Positions 7,487 through 16,680 of a DNA stretch of 64,000 nucleotides are shown one piece after another; position 1 is the stretch's first letter, and each line of letters begins with the position of its first letter. The stretch lies in NCBI GenBank assembly GCA_017642855.1, contig JAEPOO010000001.1, positions 1,211,072 through 1,275,071 on the forward strand. Reading direction: 5' to 3'. The notes beneath the pieces are model-generated. The model saw only the letters and a program-made list of their open reading frames with translations. It ran no database searches and was not told where the DNA came from. This DNA comes from Pseudomonadales bacterium (lineage in GTDB: Bacteria; Pseudomonadota; Gammaproteobacteria; Pseudomonadales; Azotimanducaceae). The position numbers were made by a program, and so were the translations under genes.

Positions 7487-9840
7487 GTTTGTGAAATCTC
7501 CCGCCAGAACCTGAAAAGGTTTTCTCGGACGTCACCGGAATTTCTACATATAGAAGGCATCCAATACTCCGGCAGGAGATCCAAGTACCTGTCTTCCTCG
7601 TACCGACGATCAACCAGGCATAACACACCTTTATCTTTCGCATCTCTGATCAGGCGCCCTGCTGTTTGAAGGACGCGCGTCATTCCGGGATACTGATAAG
7701 CAAATTCGAAACCATGCTCGGGGAAGTGATCTCGAATCAAGTCTCGCTCAATACCAACCTGTGGCAGACCAACGCCAACCACAACCACCCCAATCAATCG
7801 ATCGCCCTTCAGATCGATCCCTTCTGAAAACGCGCCGCCCATCACCGCAAAGCCGCAGGTTTCTGAAGCATCGTCGAACCGACTTAAGAAATCGCCCCGC
7901 TCTTCATCCGACATATTTCGCGCCTGAACCAGTAAAGGTATTGCGGGATATTTCTGCTCAAATCTGTCTTGAATGGTTTCCAGGTATTGGTAGGAAGGGA
8001 AGAAAATCAGGTAATTTCCTGGCTTGCCTGAAATAACGTCATGGATCAGCGTACAGAGTTCGTCAGCAGACGATTCGCGCCCTCGATAGCTCGTATCAAC
8101 AAAGGTCGCAACCGACACATGGAGGCGCTCTTCCGGGAATGGCGACGGGAGTCTGTACCACTTGGAGGACTCGGGTATCCCCATCATCTCGCGAAAAAAA
8201 CCAGATGGCCTGAGAGTCGCGGAAAACGAAACGCTGGCGGCAAGCCGGTCAAACACTTCCGCAAGCCTGATAGAAGGATCAACACAGTACAGGTGCAACC
8301 GCTGTTTTCTGGCAACCCGATTAATTAGGAAGATATAGGTATCATCAAACCACTCGGAGGTGCGCAAAAAACGAAGCGCATCAAAGTAAACGCCCAACAG
8401 TGTTTCACGACGACCACCCAGATCGCTCCTCTCCATACGGAGCTCTTCCTCGGCCACTGCAACGAATCGTGTCAGCGATCGAATGATGCCCAAAGGCAGT
8501 TCTGAATCCGTCAGATGACCGAGCTCATCGAACCGCAATTTGTTGGGCTTGCAATAGTTCAGTATTGATCGATTGACTGACTTAGCCGCCCTCGCAACTG
8601 CAGGCGAAGACTCTGACATGAGACGAGCGATGCCGAGAAAATCCTCCTTGTCGAGCTCTGCAGAGAACATCTGCCGGCCTCGATCAACCAGGTTGTGGGC
8701 CTCATCAATCAATACAATGGAGTCCTTCACTCCTTGCTCAAAGAAACGGCGGAGATAAACCACGGGATCGAAGACATAGTTATAGTCAGCGACAATCACA
8801 TCGCATTGACTGGCCAGATCCAGGCCTAGCTCGAAGGGGCACAGTTCATGCTGGAGAGCCAGTTGCTCAACTCGCTCGCGGGTAAAGTCCCTGTCTGAAG
8901 CGAGGATGTCATCTATCGCTATCGGCAGTTTGTCGTAATATCCTTTTGCATACTGACAATGATCTGGATGACAGGGCTCGCCGGGACTGAAACAAACTTT
9001 ATCCCTGGCGGTGAGCACAACCGAGCGAAGCGCTGCCCCCCGACCTCGAAGATCCGCCACTGCCGCCTTTGCCTGTTGCTGAGTCTGCGTTTTCGCACTC
9101 AGGTACATCACTCTTTTAACTTCCTGGCGCTCAAGTCGGCGAACTGCCGGATACATGGTGCCCATGGTCTTACCAAGACCTGTAGGCGCCTCCAGCACCA
9201 GATGTCCTCCATCGTGTAACGCCCGGAAAACCGCCACAGAGAGATCTCTCTGACCCTTCCTAAACTCGCCATAAGGAAATGAGAGGCCCGCTAGAGATTT
9301 TGATCGCGCATCAAGCCAGGCTTCACGCCGGTCGAGATAATTAAAGTAATAGTGAACCGTGTCTGCAAACAGCTGACTAACGTTTTCCCTTGTCACGAGT
9401 CGTTCGATGGTTTCTTCACTGGATTCATCCAGGTGAAAAAAGCAAAGACGAACAACAATCCGCGTTTCAGTATTGAGCTCCTGTAAAAGCATGTACGCGT
9501 AGAGCAAAACCTGGTGCCAGTAGCTGTCCATAATCGACCCTGGTATTTCCGAAACAGCGATCCTGAGTGTTTTTATTTCGTCGATGACGAACAGCTGACG
9601 GACTTTATCGTAACCAATGCCATCGAGCCTGCCGGATATCGTCATCTCTCTGCCATCTTCGATAACTGACAGCGCAACCGGGTACTCTGGCACATAATGT
9701 TCACCACGAGACCTCTGAACTTGTTGATGACCACGAATTCCCTCCATCGCACTGCTGCGGCTGGAAAATCGAAAGTTAATATCACCACCACGGCAAAGCG
9801 TTGTCAGATCACCAACGGAAACGTTATAGGTATTCGACAT
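7483..9840 (-). CDS. XPD/DinG-type helicase with N-terminal Cas4/RecB-like nuclease domain
   Basis: A 785-residue DNA-repair protein. Residues about 1-170 carry a PD-(D/E)xK nuclease signature: Asp73 in GRLDGI, IDEIK at 86-90 and a downstream YWHQ. The helicase part has Walker A APTGLGKT (218-225), the four Cys of the XPD-type iron-sulfur domain (Cys283, 290, 295, 334) and the DEAH box (379-382), followed by the C-terminal helicase motifs. It lies downstream of the VRR-NUC gene and overlaps it by 17 bases, so the two are probably co-transcribed from the LexA-controlled promoter at 11.5 kb. The family unwinds 5' to 3' and the nuclease may trim the displaced strand (inference). Confidence 0.9.
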   Translation of the reverse strand: MSNTYNVSVGDLTTLCRGGDINFRFSSRSSAMEGIRGHQQVQRSRGEHYVPEYPVALSVIEDGREMTISGRLDGIGYDKVRQLFVIDEIKTLRIAVSEIPGSIMDSYWHQVLLYAYMLLQELNTETRIVVRLCFFHLDESSEETIERLVTRENVSQLFADTVHYYFNYLDRREAWLDARSKSLAGLSFPYGEFRKGQRDLSVAVFRALHDGGHLVLEAPTGLGKTMGTMYPAVRRLERQEVKRVMYLSAKTQTQQQAKAAVADLRGRGAALRSVVLTARDKVCFSPGEPCHPDHCQYAKGYYDKLPIAIDDILASDRDFTRERVEQLALQHELCPFELGLDLASQCDVIVADYNYVFDPVVYLRRFFEQGVKDSIVLIDEAHNLVDRGRQMFSAELDKEDFLGIARLMSESSPAVARAAKSVNRSILNYCKPNKLRFDELGHLTDSELPLGIIRSLTRFVAVAEEELRMERSDLGGRRETLLGVYFDALRFLRTSEWFDDTYIFLINRVARKQRLHLYCVDPSIRLAEVFDRLAASVSFSATLRPSGFFREMMGIPESSKWYRLPSPFPEERLHVSVATFVDTSYRGRESSADELCTLIHDVISGKPGNYLIFFPSYQYLETIQDRFEQKYPAIPLLVQARNMSDEERGDFLSRFDDASETCGFAVMGGAFSEGIDLKGDRLIGVVVVGVGLPQVGIERDLIRDHFPEHGFEFAYQYPGMTRVLQTAGRLIRDAKDKGVLCLVDRRYEEDRYLDLLPEYWMPSICRNSGDVRENLFRFWREISQT

Positions 9841-11497
9841 TCACAACTGTCGCCGGGATCTTTTCTCGACGGAAAAAGTTAAACCAGCGGGTCTGGTTTT
9901 TCTGAAGCTTGTCGCCAGGCCCCTTAATCTCAATCATCCGATACTCGGAATCATCGAACAGAATCAGGTCCGGCAGTCCATTGGTGTTGTTTCTCAAATC
10001 GTTCAACATTCGCCGAAAGATCAGCTGAAGGTGTTCTACCGGGATATTGTTCACGCAGCGGCTAAGCAGCACATCATCCAACATCCCCCAGTAAACAAAC
10101 TGGTTCGCGGTACCGAATTTTTCCCTCAGCGTGCAGGTCACCCGCGGCTCAATGCCTTGATCCAGTTCGGCGAACCGCTCATCGATCAACGACTGTCGTA
10201 GCAATACAAAATCCGGCGTATTCAGGTCGGCGGGACCCCGTTGGAATGGATGAAAGAATGCGCCCCTCACCGGTGCAAAGATGATGTCCCAGAACACAAG
10301 CCCAAATAGACTGCGAAGCAATGAGTTTTCAACATAGTAGCCTTCATTTCCGGCTGCCTGATAATACGCTAGGGCACTCAGCTCTACGCGATCGTGAACT
10401 CGATCAACCTGAATTGTCTCGATATCAAGATCTGGCTCAGGACGAATAAAGTGGGGCCTGTCGTGGCCATATTTTTTCGCATGCCGGGCGCCAAACTGAT
10501 GCGCGAACTCGAGTTCCTCCTCATTTTGCGGTCTGTCAACAATGGTTTCGCACAAGTCCAGAGACGCTTTAACGTCCCCGAGCTTCTCCAGCAATCTCGC
10601 CTGACGCTCTCTTGAAGGCGCGCTCTGGGATTGCCGATAGAGTTTCAGCGCCTCCTCTCCCTGATCCAGTCTTTCCAGCTGCCTGGCGACACGATTAACG
10701 ATTCGATCGAATCTTCGCGCCAACAGGGGCTCAGCGGGCCTGTCTGGCAGAGCGCAGGCCAATTCGAGCAGCAGCCTACCCTCCTCATCGGTTTCAATGA
10801 CTTCGTAGCTGAGATCGGATAACACCTTAAGTTCAAACAGAGCATCGATCACCGAGCGATGAGCGAACAAACTGGCGTTAACATCCAATGGATAATTTTC
10901 GAAGGGCGCAACCAACTCATGCATGACGAACTCGGTCATGTCCTGGTGAAAGTTACCGAAAAACAAAAGACGATATACCGCACATATGTCTTCATTGAGC
11001 TGTTCAACAACAGGAATATCCAGGGATTCCAACGGATTTACGTCCGCTGCTAGAAACTCTTCTGCAAGATCCTGTTTACGTGCTGAAGCGGCGAACCCAG
11101 ACACCAGCGGATGGGACAGCAGTTCTCGGCGATTGCAGAGAGTCAACGCATCTTCCGTCGCCGGAATGACCCGCTGCGCAAAACACTGTTCAACCAATTC
11201 ATCCATGGCTGAGCCGAGATCTGGAATCTCGTCGTAGACGAGTTTATCAAGGCGGAACAGCTGTCCCTTGCGATTCACCAGCCGAACATAGAGTTTCCGG
11301 GCTGGATCGCTCAACGAGAAGAAACGCTTTCTAAACTCAATTTCTTCTGTCGTGAGTAACGTCGCATATCTTTCGGAAACAAAGTCCAGAAGAAACTCAA
11401 AATTTCTGAGGTAATAGCCAACGGGTAATTCGGCAGGCATGGCCGCCTGATATTGCTGCTGCAGTTCTTCCGTTAGTTGATCACCATCCCCGCCCAT
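9824..11497 (-). CDS. VRR-NUC (FAN1-like) nuclease
   Basis: A 557-residue protein with a C-terminal VRR-NUC domain: the catalytic core is PDLILFDD followed by the EIKGPGD motif near residues 500-530. The long N-terminal part has the helical and TPR-like character of FAN1 proteins, which are structure-specific nucleases acting on branched DNA and interstrand crosslinks. In pseudomonads the same gene is found beside the nuclease-helicase, as here. A LexA box lies 14 bases upstream of the start, implying induction by DNA damage. The start ATG at 11497 has no clear Shine-Dalgarno sequence. A predicted TATAAA inside the box would give a very short leader. Confidence 0.87.
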   Translation of the reverse strand: MGGDGDQLTEELQQQYQAAMPAELPVGYYLRNFEFLLDFVSERYATLLTTEEIEFRKRFFSLSDPARKLYVRLVNRKGQLFRLDKLVYDEIPDLGSAMDELVEQCFAQRVIPATEDALTLCNRRELLSHPLVSGFAASARKQDLAEEFLAADVNPLESLDIPVVEQLNEDICAVYRLLFFGNFHQDMTEFVMHELVAPFENYPLDVNASLFAHRSVIDALFELKVLSDLSYEVIETDEEGRLLLELACALPDRPAEPLLARRFDRIVNRVARQLERLDQGEEALKLYRQSQSAPSRERQARLLEKLGDVKASLDLCETIVDRPQNEEELEFAHQFGARHAKKYGHDRPHFIRPEPDLDIETIQVDRVHDRVELSALAYYQAAGNEGYYVENSLLRSLFGLVFWDIIFAPVRGAFFHPFQRGPADLNTPDFVLLRQSLIDERFAELDQGIEPRVTCTLREKFGTANQFVYWGMLDDVLLSRCVNNIPVEHLQLIFRRMLNDLRNNTNGLPDLILFDDSEYRMIEIKGPGDKLQKNQTRWFNFFRREKIPATVVNVEYL

Positions 11498-11511
11498 GCG
11501 AGAAAAGTTTA

Positions 11512-11531
11512 ACCTGTATTTTTATACAGGT
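11512..11531 (-). promoter_or_regulatory. LexA (SOS) box upstream of the VRR-NUC/helicase operon
   Basis: A perfect 20-base palindrome ACCTG-N10-CAGGT with core CTGT-N8-ACAG and an A/T-only centre, matching the gammaproteobacterial LexA consensus TACTG-(TA)5-CAGTA in all invariant CTG/CAG positions. Read leftward, its centre contains TATAAA, so LexA would cover a -10 element. It sits between the lipoprotein gene (stop at 11537) and the nuclease start. A hairpin terminator for the lipoprotein gene is an alternative reading, but the stem is A/T-rich and the T-run after it is poor. Confidence 0.75.
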
Positions 11532-11536
11532 AAATC

Positions 11537-11866
11537 TCAGCCGCCGATGCGAGTAAAGACGTGCACGGTTTCGGTGATGTTATCTACCTGAACCATTTCT
11601 CCTTTTGAGGGAAAAGAGACTGTCCTGGCTGAAATGGCATCATCTTCAATCACCAGTTCACTGCCATTCAAGACATAGGGTTTTGAGTCGAATCCATCAA
11701 CAGTGACCTCGTCAATGGTGTAGGTGGTGGTGACATCGAATCCACCCACTTGAGATCGCCAGGTACCAATGATCTGTTCGGACGGAAAAGGTACGGATGT
11801 TGCGCAACTTGTCACGAGAATCATCAAAGCCAAAACTTTGAGAGTTCGGGAAATGACCAAATTCAT
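11537..11866 (-). CDS. Small predicted lipoprotein (lipocalin-like)
   Basis: A 109-residue protein with a lipoprotein signal peptide: positively charged start, hydrophobic stretch and lipobox LVTSC, with the lipidated residue at Cys21. The mature part reads IIGTWRS...YTID, the small beta-barrel pattern of lipocalin-like stress lipoproteins. An upstream in-frame ATG at 11875 would add three residues; 11866 gives the better signal peptide. Divergent from map by 35 bases. Function unknown. Confidence 0.65.
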   Translation of the reverse strand: MNLVISRTLKVLALMILVTSCATSVPFPSEQIIGTWRSQVGGFDVTTTYTIDEVTVDGFDSKPYVLNGSELVIEDDAISARTVSFPSKGEMVQVDNITETVHVFTRIGG

Positions 11867-11901
11867 AAGGCACACCAGTCGACTGTTTTTTTAATGGTAA
11901 C

Positions 11902-12663
11902 ATGCGCCCCATGACTATCGATAATGATCACGAACTCAAGCAGCTGCAGATCATCGGGCGCATCGTTTACGAAACGCTGATGCTCATGAAAAAGCACCTG
12001 AAACCAGGCATCACGACACTTGAACTCGACGCGATCGGTGCTGCTAACCTGAAGGCATATGGCGCTCGTTCTGCGCCCATTCTCATGTATGACTTTCCCG
12101 GTCACACCTGCATCAGTATCAATGAAGAAGCCGCCCACGGTATCCCTTCGAATCGAGTAGTCGAACCCGGAGATGTGGTCAATATTGATGTATCAGCAGA
12201 ACTGAATGGCTATTTCGGAGACACCGGAGCCACTTTCACCGTCCCACCGGTTGATCCGCGAATTCAATACCTCTGTCAGATCACCAAAAAGTCACTTAAA
12301 GCCGCTATGCAAGCGGCGAGAGCTGGCGCCAAGGTCAACCAGATCGGCCAGGCCATCGAAAGAACCGCGAGCAAAGCCGGCTTCACAACCATCAAAGACC
12401 TTGGGTCCCACGGCATCGGACGCAGTCTCCACGAAGAACCGCATTTCATTCAGAATTTCTACGACGTGAAAGACCAGCGGACGCTGTCAGAAGGCCAGGT
12501 CATCACCATCGAGCCGTTTGTATCCACGAGCTCTGAAACAACGACGACAGCGGACGATGGCTGGACACTGCTCACTGGAGAAGGAAACTTCTCGGCCCAA
12601 TATGAATACACGATGGTCATTACCCGGAACAAACCCGTTGTCCTCACCACTCTGTCGCATTGA
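11902..12663 (+). CDS. map: Methionine aminopeptidase, type I
   Basis: Removes the initiator methionine from nascent proteins. The 253-residue protein has all five metal ligands in order: Asp in NIDVSAEL, Asp in FGDTGATF, His in GSHGIGRSLHEEP, Glu in TIEPF and Glu in YEYTMVIT. The cytosolic pita-bread fold length is normal. It is not next to rpsB-tsf, the usual place for the housekeeping copy, so it may be a second copy. An alternative start at 11911 would remove three residues. It converges with the MATE gene with no space between them. Confidence 0.92.
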   Translation: MRPMTIDNDHELKQLQIIGRIVYETLMLMKKHLKPGITTLELDAIGAANLKAYGARSAPILMYDFPGHTCISINEEAAHGIPSNRVVEPGDVVNIDVSAELNGYFGDTGATFTVPPVDPRIQYLCQITKKSLKAAMQAARAGAKVNQIGQAIERTASKAGFTTIKDLGSHGIGRSLHEEPHFIQNFYDVKDQRTLSEGQVITIEPFVSTSSETTTTADDGWTLLTGEGNFSAQYEYTMVITRNKPVVLTTLSH

Positions 12664-14070
12664 TCAACTGTCGTAGCGGGCAAACTTCTCCTCGGATTCC
12701 AGGAATACCTGCTGCCATCGCTTACTGTGAAAGCGATAGGCCAGCATCGTCGCTTTGACCATATAGTCGCCAATCAGAGCCGCGTAGATCCATTCAACGG
12801 GAAGATCGAGGAGCACAAAAACGGCCGCAAGACCCACCCGAACACCACACAATCCAACCATCGTCGTGATTAATGGGAATCGCGTATCTCCCGCACCTCT
12901 GAGGCATCCGCCCAGCGTAAATTCGATCGCCATGAGTGGCTGAACCAACGCCATGATGTAAATGAATACAACGGTGAGGCGAACGACCTCGTCATCATCT
13001 ATCAGGTATCTGGCGATCTCTTCGGCGAACAAAGCAATCACGATACTCAACATCACCATACTCGCGATTGCCAGCCAGAGTGCATTCCAACCACTGCGAG
13101 CGGCACCTTCATTATCTCCGGCACCCAGATTTTGACCCACCAGGGTTGCGCCGGCAATCGAAAAGCCAAATCCCACAACGAAGGAGATTGACAGAATCTG
13201 AACGCCGACGCCGTAGGCGGCATAAGGTGCAGTGCCGTAAAAAGCGACCAGCCACAGAAAGGCGATAAAACCGACTTGAAAGACAAATTGCTCAATACCT
13301 GCCGGGTAGCCAATATGCACCAGCTGGCGCACCCTGCTTTCCGTCACCGAGCCTTTTCCGCCAACGCCGACCTTCATTCGGCCTGAGTAATAGAGATAGA
13401 GAAAAATCAGCCCGCCGACCAGGAAGGCAATACCGTTTGCGAATGCGGCGCCGGTAACACCCAGCTCCGGAAATCCATAGAGACCGTGAACCAGCACATA
13501 AACCAGGATGACGTTTACAACATTGGTTGCAACACCGATCCAAAGCGGCGTCCGCGTATCTCCTGCCGCACGCAGCGCGGCACCAAGAATCATGTTCAAC
13601 GAGAACGCGATGTTGAACATACTCATATAAAAGATGAAGTCTGCGGCTAATCGGGTGGGCGCTTCATCAAGACCAAAAACGCTGGCGATCTCAAAGGGAA
13701 AAATCAGACAAGGCACCATCAGCACGAGAGCGACCGCGTTGCTGATCCAGAGCGAAACACTGGTCACTCGTGCGGCTTCTTGGTAATCCTCTGCTCCCCA
13801 GGCACGGGCTACCAGCGCGGTTGTCCCCGCGGATATCGCCATGAGTATGGCCTGAAGCGCGAAGAAAATCCTGTGACCTGTTGTTACCGCAGCAACGGCA
13901 TCAGCACCCAGGGTACCAACGATCTTGATACTGACTATGCCGATGATAGAAAACAGCAGGTTGGTCAGAATAGACGGCCACGCGAGTTCCCAGATACCTA
14001 GCTTGACCTTGGGCGAAGCGTCAACTGCATCCGAGTCTTTGGATAATTCGACGTTATCGGTTTGAGACAT
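12664..14070 (-). CDS. MATE family multidrug exporter
   Basis: A 468-residue inner-membrane protein with about twelve hydrophobic segments in two homologous halves, each with the MATE pattern (LRAAGDTRTPLW in the first, LRGAGDTRFPL in the second). It exports cationic compounds using a Na+ or H+ gradient; substrate unknown. It follows phoR by 21 bases in the same direction and may share its transcript. Confidence 0.9.
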   Translation of the reverse strand: MSQTDNVELSKDSDAVDASPKVKLGIWELAWPSILTNLLFSIIGIVSIKIVGTLGADAVAAVTTGHRIFFALQAILMAISAGTTALVARAWGAEDYQEAARVTSVSLWISNAVALVLMVPCLIFPFEIASVFGLDEAPTRLAADFIFYMSMFNIAFSLNMILGAALRAAGDTRTPLWIGVATNVVNVILVYVLVHGLYGFPELGVTGAAFANGIAFLVGGLIFLYLYYSGRMKVGVGGKGSVTESRVRQLVHIGYPAGIEQFVFQVGFIAFLWLVAFYGTAPYAAYGVGVQILSISFVVGFGFSIAGATLVGQNLGAGDNEGAARSGWNALWLAIASMVMLSIVIALFAEEIARYLIDDDEVVRLTVVFIYIMALVQPLMAIEFTLGGCLRGAGDTRFPLITTMVGLCGVRVGLAAVFVLLDLPVEWIYAALIGDYMVKATMLAYRFHSKRWQQVFLESEEKFARYDS

Positions 14071-14091
14071 CTGAGGTGAGACAACTGAGCG

Positions 14092-15867
14092 TTAAGCTTC
14101 GTCAACCTCTTCAGCAAGAGGAATTTGAACACTGAAGACAGAGCCTTTGCCGATCTGGCTATCCACGGCAACACTACCCTGGTGTGCCTGCGCGATGTGT
14201 TTCACAATCGCAAGGCCCAGACCGGTACCACCAATGTCCCGCGAACGAGCTCGATCAACCCGGTAGAACCGCTCAAAGATGCGCTGGGTTTCGTCCTTTG
14301 AAATGCCGATACCGTTGTCTTGAACTTCAATCATGGCCATAGAACCAACTTTACTAAGGCGCAACACCACCTGTCCACCTTCACCGGTGTACTTGATGGC
14401 ATTATCGACCAGATTGGTCACCAACTGGTTCAGCGCTTCGGCTTCACCATCAATTTCCAGTTTTTCCGCCTGAAGATCGAGATCTAGCTGAATACTTTCG
14501 TCTGAGGCGTCGTAGGCTTTAGCCTGGAATACCTGCGCGATAACACCTGCCAGCTCGATCCGCGAGAAACTCTTTTCTCGATCTGTAGAATCAAAGCGAG
14601 ATAGATGGAGCAAATCCTGCACGATGCGATCAAGACGTATCGTCTGCTGACGAATTCTTTCCATAAACCGAGCAAACACATCGTCTGGCATTTTCGGGTC
14701 ATCGATGATGGTTTCAACCAGACCACGAATCGCTGAGATGGGCGTTTTCAGTTCATGTGACGCATTCGCAACGAAATCGCTTCGCACCTTTTCCAGGTGC
14801 ATACGTTCAGTGATATCTTCGAGTACCAATATCCCACCATTGCCTTCATCGGAACCGACATCCATTTGCACGCAGCTGCACTCAAAGGTGCTACTACCAA
14901 AATTCACAGTGGAAACGACATTCGTCTGCTCTTCCACACAGGTCTCGACCGCCTGTCTGATCTCACGCGTGGTAGCCACTTGACTGAAGTTCTGGTTTAG
15001 AACCTGCTCAACTTTAAGTCCCAGCATAATCAGCGCAGCATCGTTCACATGAAGTACTTTCTGGCCCTGATCGAAAGCGATAACACCTTCCGTCAATCCC
15101 GCAATGACAGCGGCCAGGCGATTACGACTGTCAATCAGATCATCGATTCGACCCTGAACACCCAAAGCAAGTTCATTAATAACGACGGACAGCTGACCTA
15201 TCTCGTCTGCGCGGTCGGCTGGTAATCGCAAATGGTAATCACCTTCCGCAACATTGCGGGCAACCTCCGTCATCTGAGCAATCGGGTTCGTAACCCGGAA
15301 CGCCAGGAAATAACCAATGAAAAGGAACAACATGCCCACCATGGCGGCGCTGAAGTAGATACGGTTTCTGAGCCCCGCCATTTGTTCGTTGATCGCCGTT
15401 AGCGGCAGCGCCATTCGCAAAAAACCCTGTTTTCCGGAGAGACTCCGTATGGGGATGGCGACATAAAGCATGCTCAGATTGAGCGTGTCACTGTGGCGTT
15501 GTGAGACACCGTAAGAACCCGCAGCAGACGCGGTAACTTCCGGCCGATTCAGGTGATTGTCCATGGTGACCGGGTTGCTCTTATTGTCCGCAAGCACAAC
15601 CCCAATACTGTCAATCAGCGTGATCCGGCTGGTCACGCCGGGCGTCATTCGCACCAACTCTTCTGATGGCAAAATTCCACCGGAATCAAGAAATGGAGAC
15701 AACGTTGGCGTCAAGGCATGTGCCTGATCGAGCATTGTCTGCTCAATGCGTTTTAGCGAATTGCGTTCAACCTGGTCGGCAACAAAGAAACCGAAGACGA
15801 ACGCAGATACGATAAGAGTGAGACCGAGTAAACCCCATACCTGCCAAAGAAATCGTGATCTCAGCAT
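14092..15867 (-). CDS. phoR: Phosphate-regulon-type sensor histidine kinase PhoR
   Basis: A 591-residue membrane kinase. TM1 is at about 10-30, an extracytoplasmic sensor region at about 31-170, and TM2 at about 172-190. HAMP, a PAS domain (about 250-350), the phosphoacceptor His371 in NASHELKTPI, and the ATPase domain with N-box NLVDNAIKYT and GGTGLGLAIVKH follow. The large periplasmic loop is unlike the short one of E. coli PhoR and like that of other lineages, so a different sensing mode is possible. It lies 18 bases downstream of phoB. No pst or phoU genes are nearby. Confidence 0.88.
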   Translation of the reverse strand: MLRSRFLWQVWGLLGLTLIVSAFVFGFFVADQVERNSLKRIEQTMLDQAHALTPTLSPFLDSGGILPSEELVRMTPGVTSRITLIDSIGVVLADNKSNPVTMDNHLNRPEVTASAAGSYGVSQRHSDTLNLSMLYVAIPIRSLSGKQGFLRMALPLTAINEQMAGLRNRIYFSAAMVGMLFLFIGYFLAFRVTNPIAQMTEVARNVAEGDYHLRLPADRADEIGQLSVVINELALGVQGRIDDLIDSRNRLAAVIAGLTEGVIAFDQGQKVLHVNDAALIMLGLKVEQVLNQNFSQVATTREIRQAVETCVEEQTNVVSTVNFGSSTFECSCVQMDVGSDEGNGGILVLEDITERMHLEKVRSDFVANASHELKTPISAIRGLVETIIDDPKMPDDVFARFMERIRQQTIRLDRIVQDLLHLSRFDSTDREKSFSRIELAGVIAQVFQAKAYDASDESIQLDLDLQAEKLEIDGEAEALNQLVTNLVDNAIKYTGEGGQVVLRLSKVGSMAMIEVQDNGIGISKDETQRIFERFYRVDRARSRDIGGTGLGLAIVKHIAQAHQGSVAVDSQIGKGSVFSVQIPLAEEVDEA

Positions 15868-15885
15868 CGCGGAACCGGAGGGGCT

Positions 15886-16575
15886 TTACCCGTCAACCAA
15901 TCGGTAGCCCACACCACGAATGGTTTGGATGAGGTGACTGCAGTCACCCAGCTTTTTCCTTACCGCCCTGATATGCACATCGATATTACGATCAACAACG
16001 ACAACACCAAGGCCAACAACACGATTCAGCAGTTGCTCGCGAGTGAACGCCCTGCCCGGTTGTGATGCCAATTGGTAAAGAATCTTAAATTCCGTCGCTG
16101 TAAGGTTGATCAACTCATTTGAGACTCTCACTTCATGTCTTGCCACATCAATCACGAGATTCTTGATAACGATGCGCTCTTTGCTCTGGTCTTCCTTGGT
16201 AGGACCGCGCCGCAGTACAGCTTTGACTCGAGCCAGCAATTCACGTGGACTGAATGGCTTAGAAAGATAATCGTCGGCACCTAACTCAAGACCGATGACG
16301 ACGTCGCTCTCTTCCCCTTTGGCTGAGATGATGATGACAGGAATATCCCGAACAATCGGATCAGACTTCATTTGCTGGCAAATGGACAGGCCATCCATCC
16401 CCGGCAACATCAGATCAAGGATGACCAGATTCGGAGACTGGTTACGAATGAGGTTCAGGCCTTCATCTCCGCGATCGACAGAAAGCACGCTGTAGCCTTC
16501 GCGTTTCAGGTTGTAACTGACAACCTCAACGATATCCGGCTCATCTTCTATGACTACAATCTTGCTTCGGTTCAT
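15886..16575 (-). CDS. phoB: Response regulator PhoB
   Basis: OmpR/PhoB-class regulator of 229 residues. The receiver domain has the acidic pair Glu10/Asp11, phosphorylated Asp54 in ILDLMLPG and the conserved Lys in LSKPFSP. The C-terminal winged helix includes the segment VDRNIDVHIRAVRKKLG and ends in TIRGVGYRL. It pairs with PhoR downstream and would activate phosphate-starvation genes. An 11-base-period direct repeat upstream (16645-16661) may be its own binding site. Confidence 0.92.
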   Translation of the reverse strand: MNRSKIVVIEDEPDIVEVVSYNLKREGYSVLSVDRGDEGLNLIRNQSPNLVILDLMLPGMDGLSICQQMKSDPIVRDIPVIIISAKGEESDVVIGLELGADDYLSKPFSPRELLARVKAVLRRGPTKEDQSKERIVIKNLVIDVARHEVRVSNELINLTATEFKILYQLASQPGRAFTREQLLNRVVGLGVVVVDRNIDVHIRAVRKKLGDCSHLIQTIRGVGYRLVDG

Positions 16576-16644
16576 GCACTTAACTATCTGCTTTACTTGG
16601 GCTGATATTCAAGCACAAGCCGGTGCCAGCGCAGTTAATCTCAT

Positions 16645-16661
16645 GTAAAGAATGAGTAAAG
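16645..16661 (-). promoter_or_regulatory. Possible Pho-box-like direct repeat upstream of phoB
   Basis: On the leftward strand CTTTAC occurs twice with an 11-base period (one helical turn), 70 bases upstream of the phoB start, in the 105-base fabB-phoB gap. An 11-base period is the spacing of PhoB half-sites, but the half-site sequence differs from the E. coli CTGTCAT. This is a weak candidate for autoregulation. Confidence 0.3.
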
Positions 16662-16680
16662 ATCGAGCGCTTTGCCCGGA

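Noticed and set aside
11512..11531. Palindrome as a Rho-independent terminator
   Set aside because: The stem is A/T-rich with a poor T-tract, while spacing and CTG/CAG positions fit LexA and the site lies at the promoter position of a repair operon.
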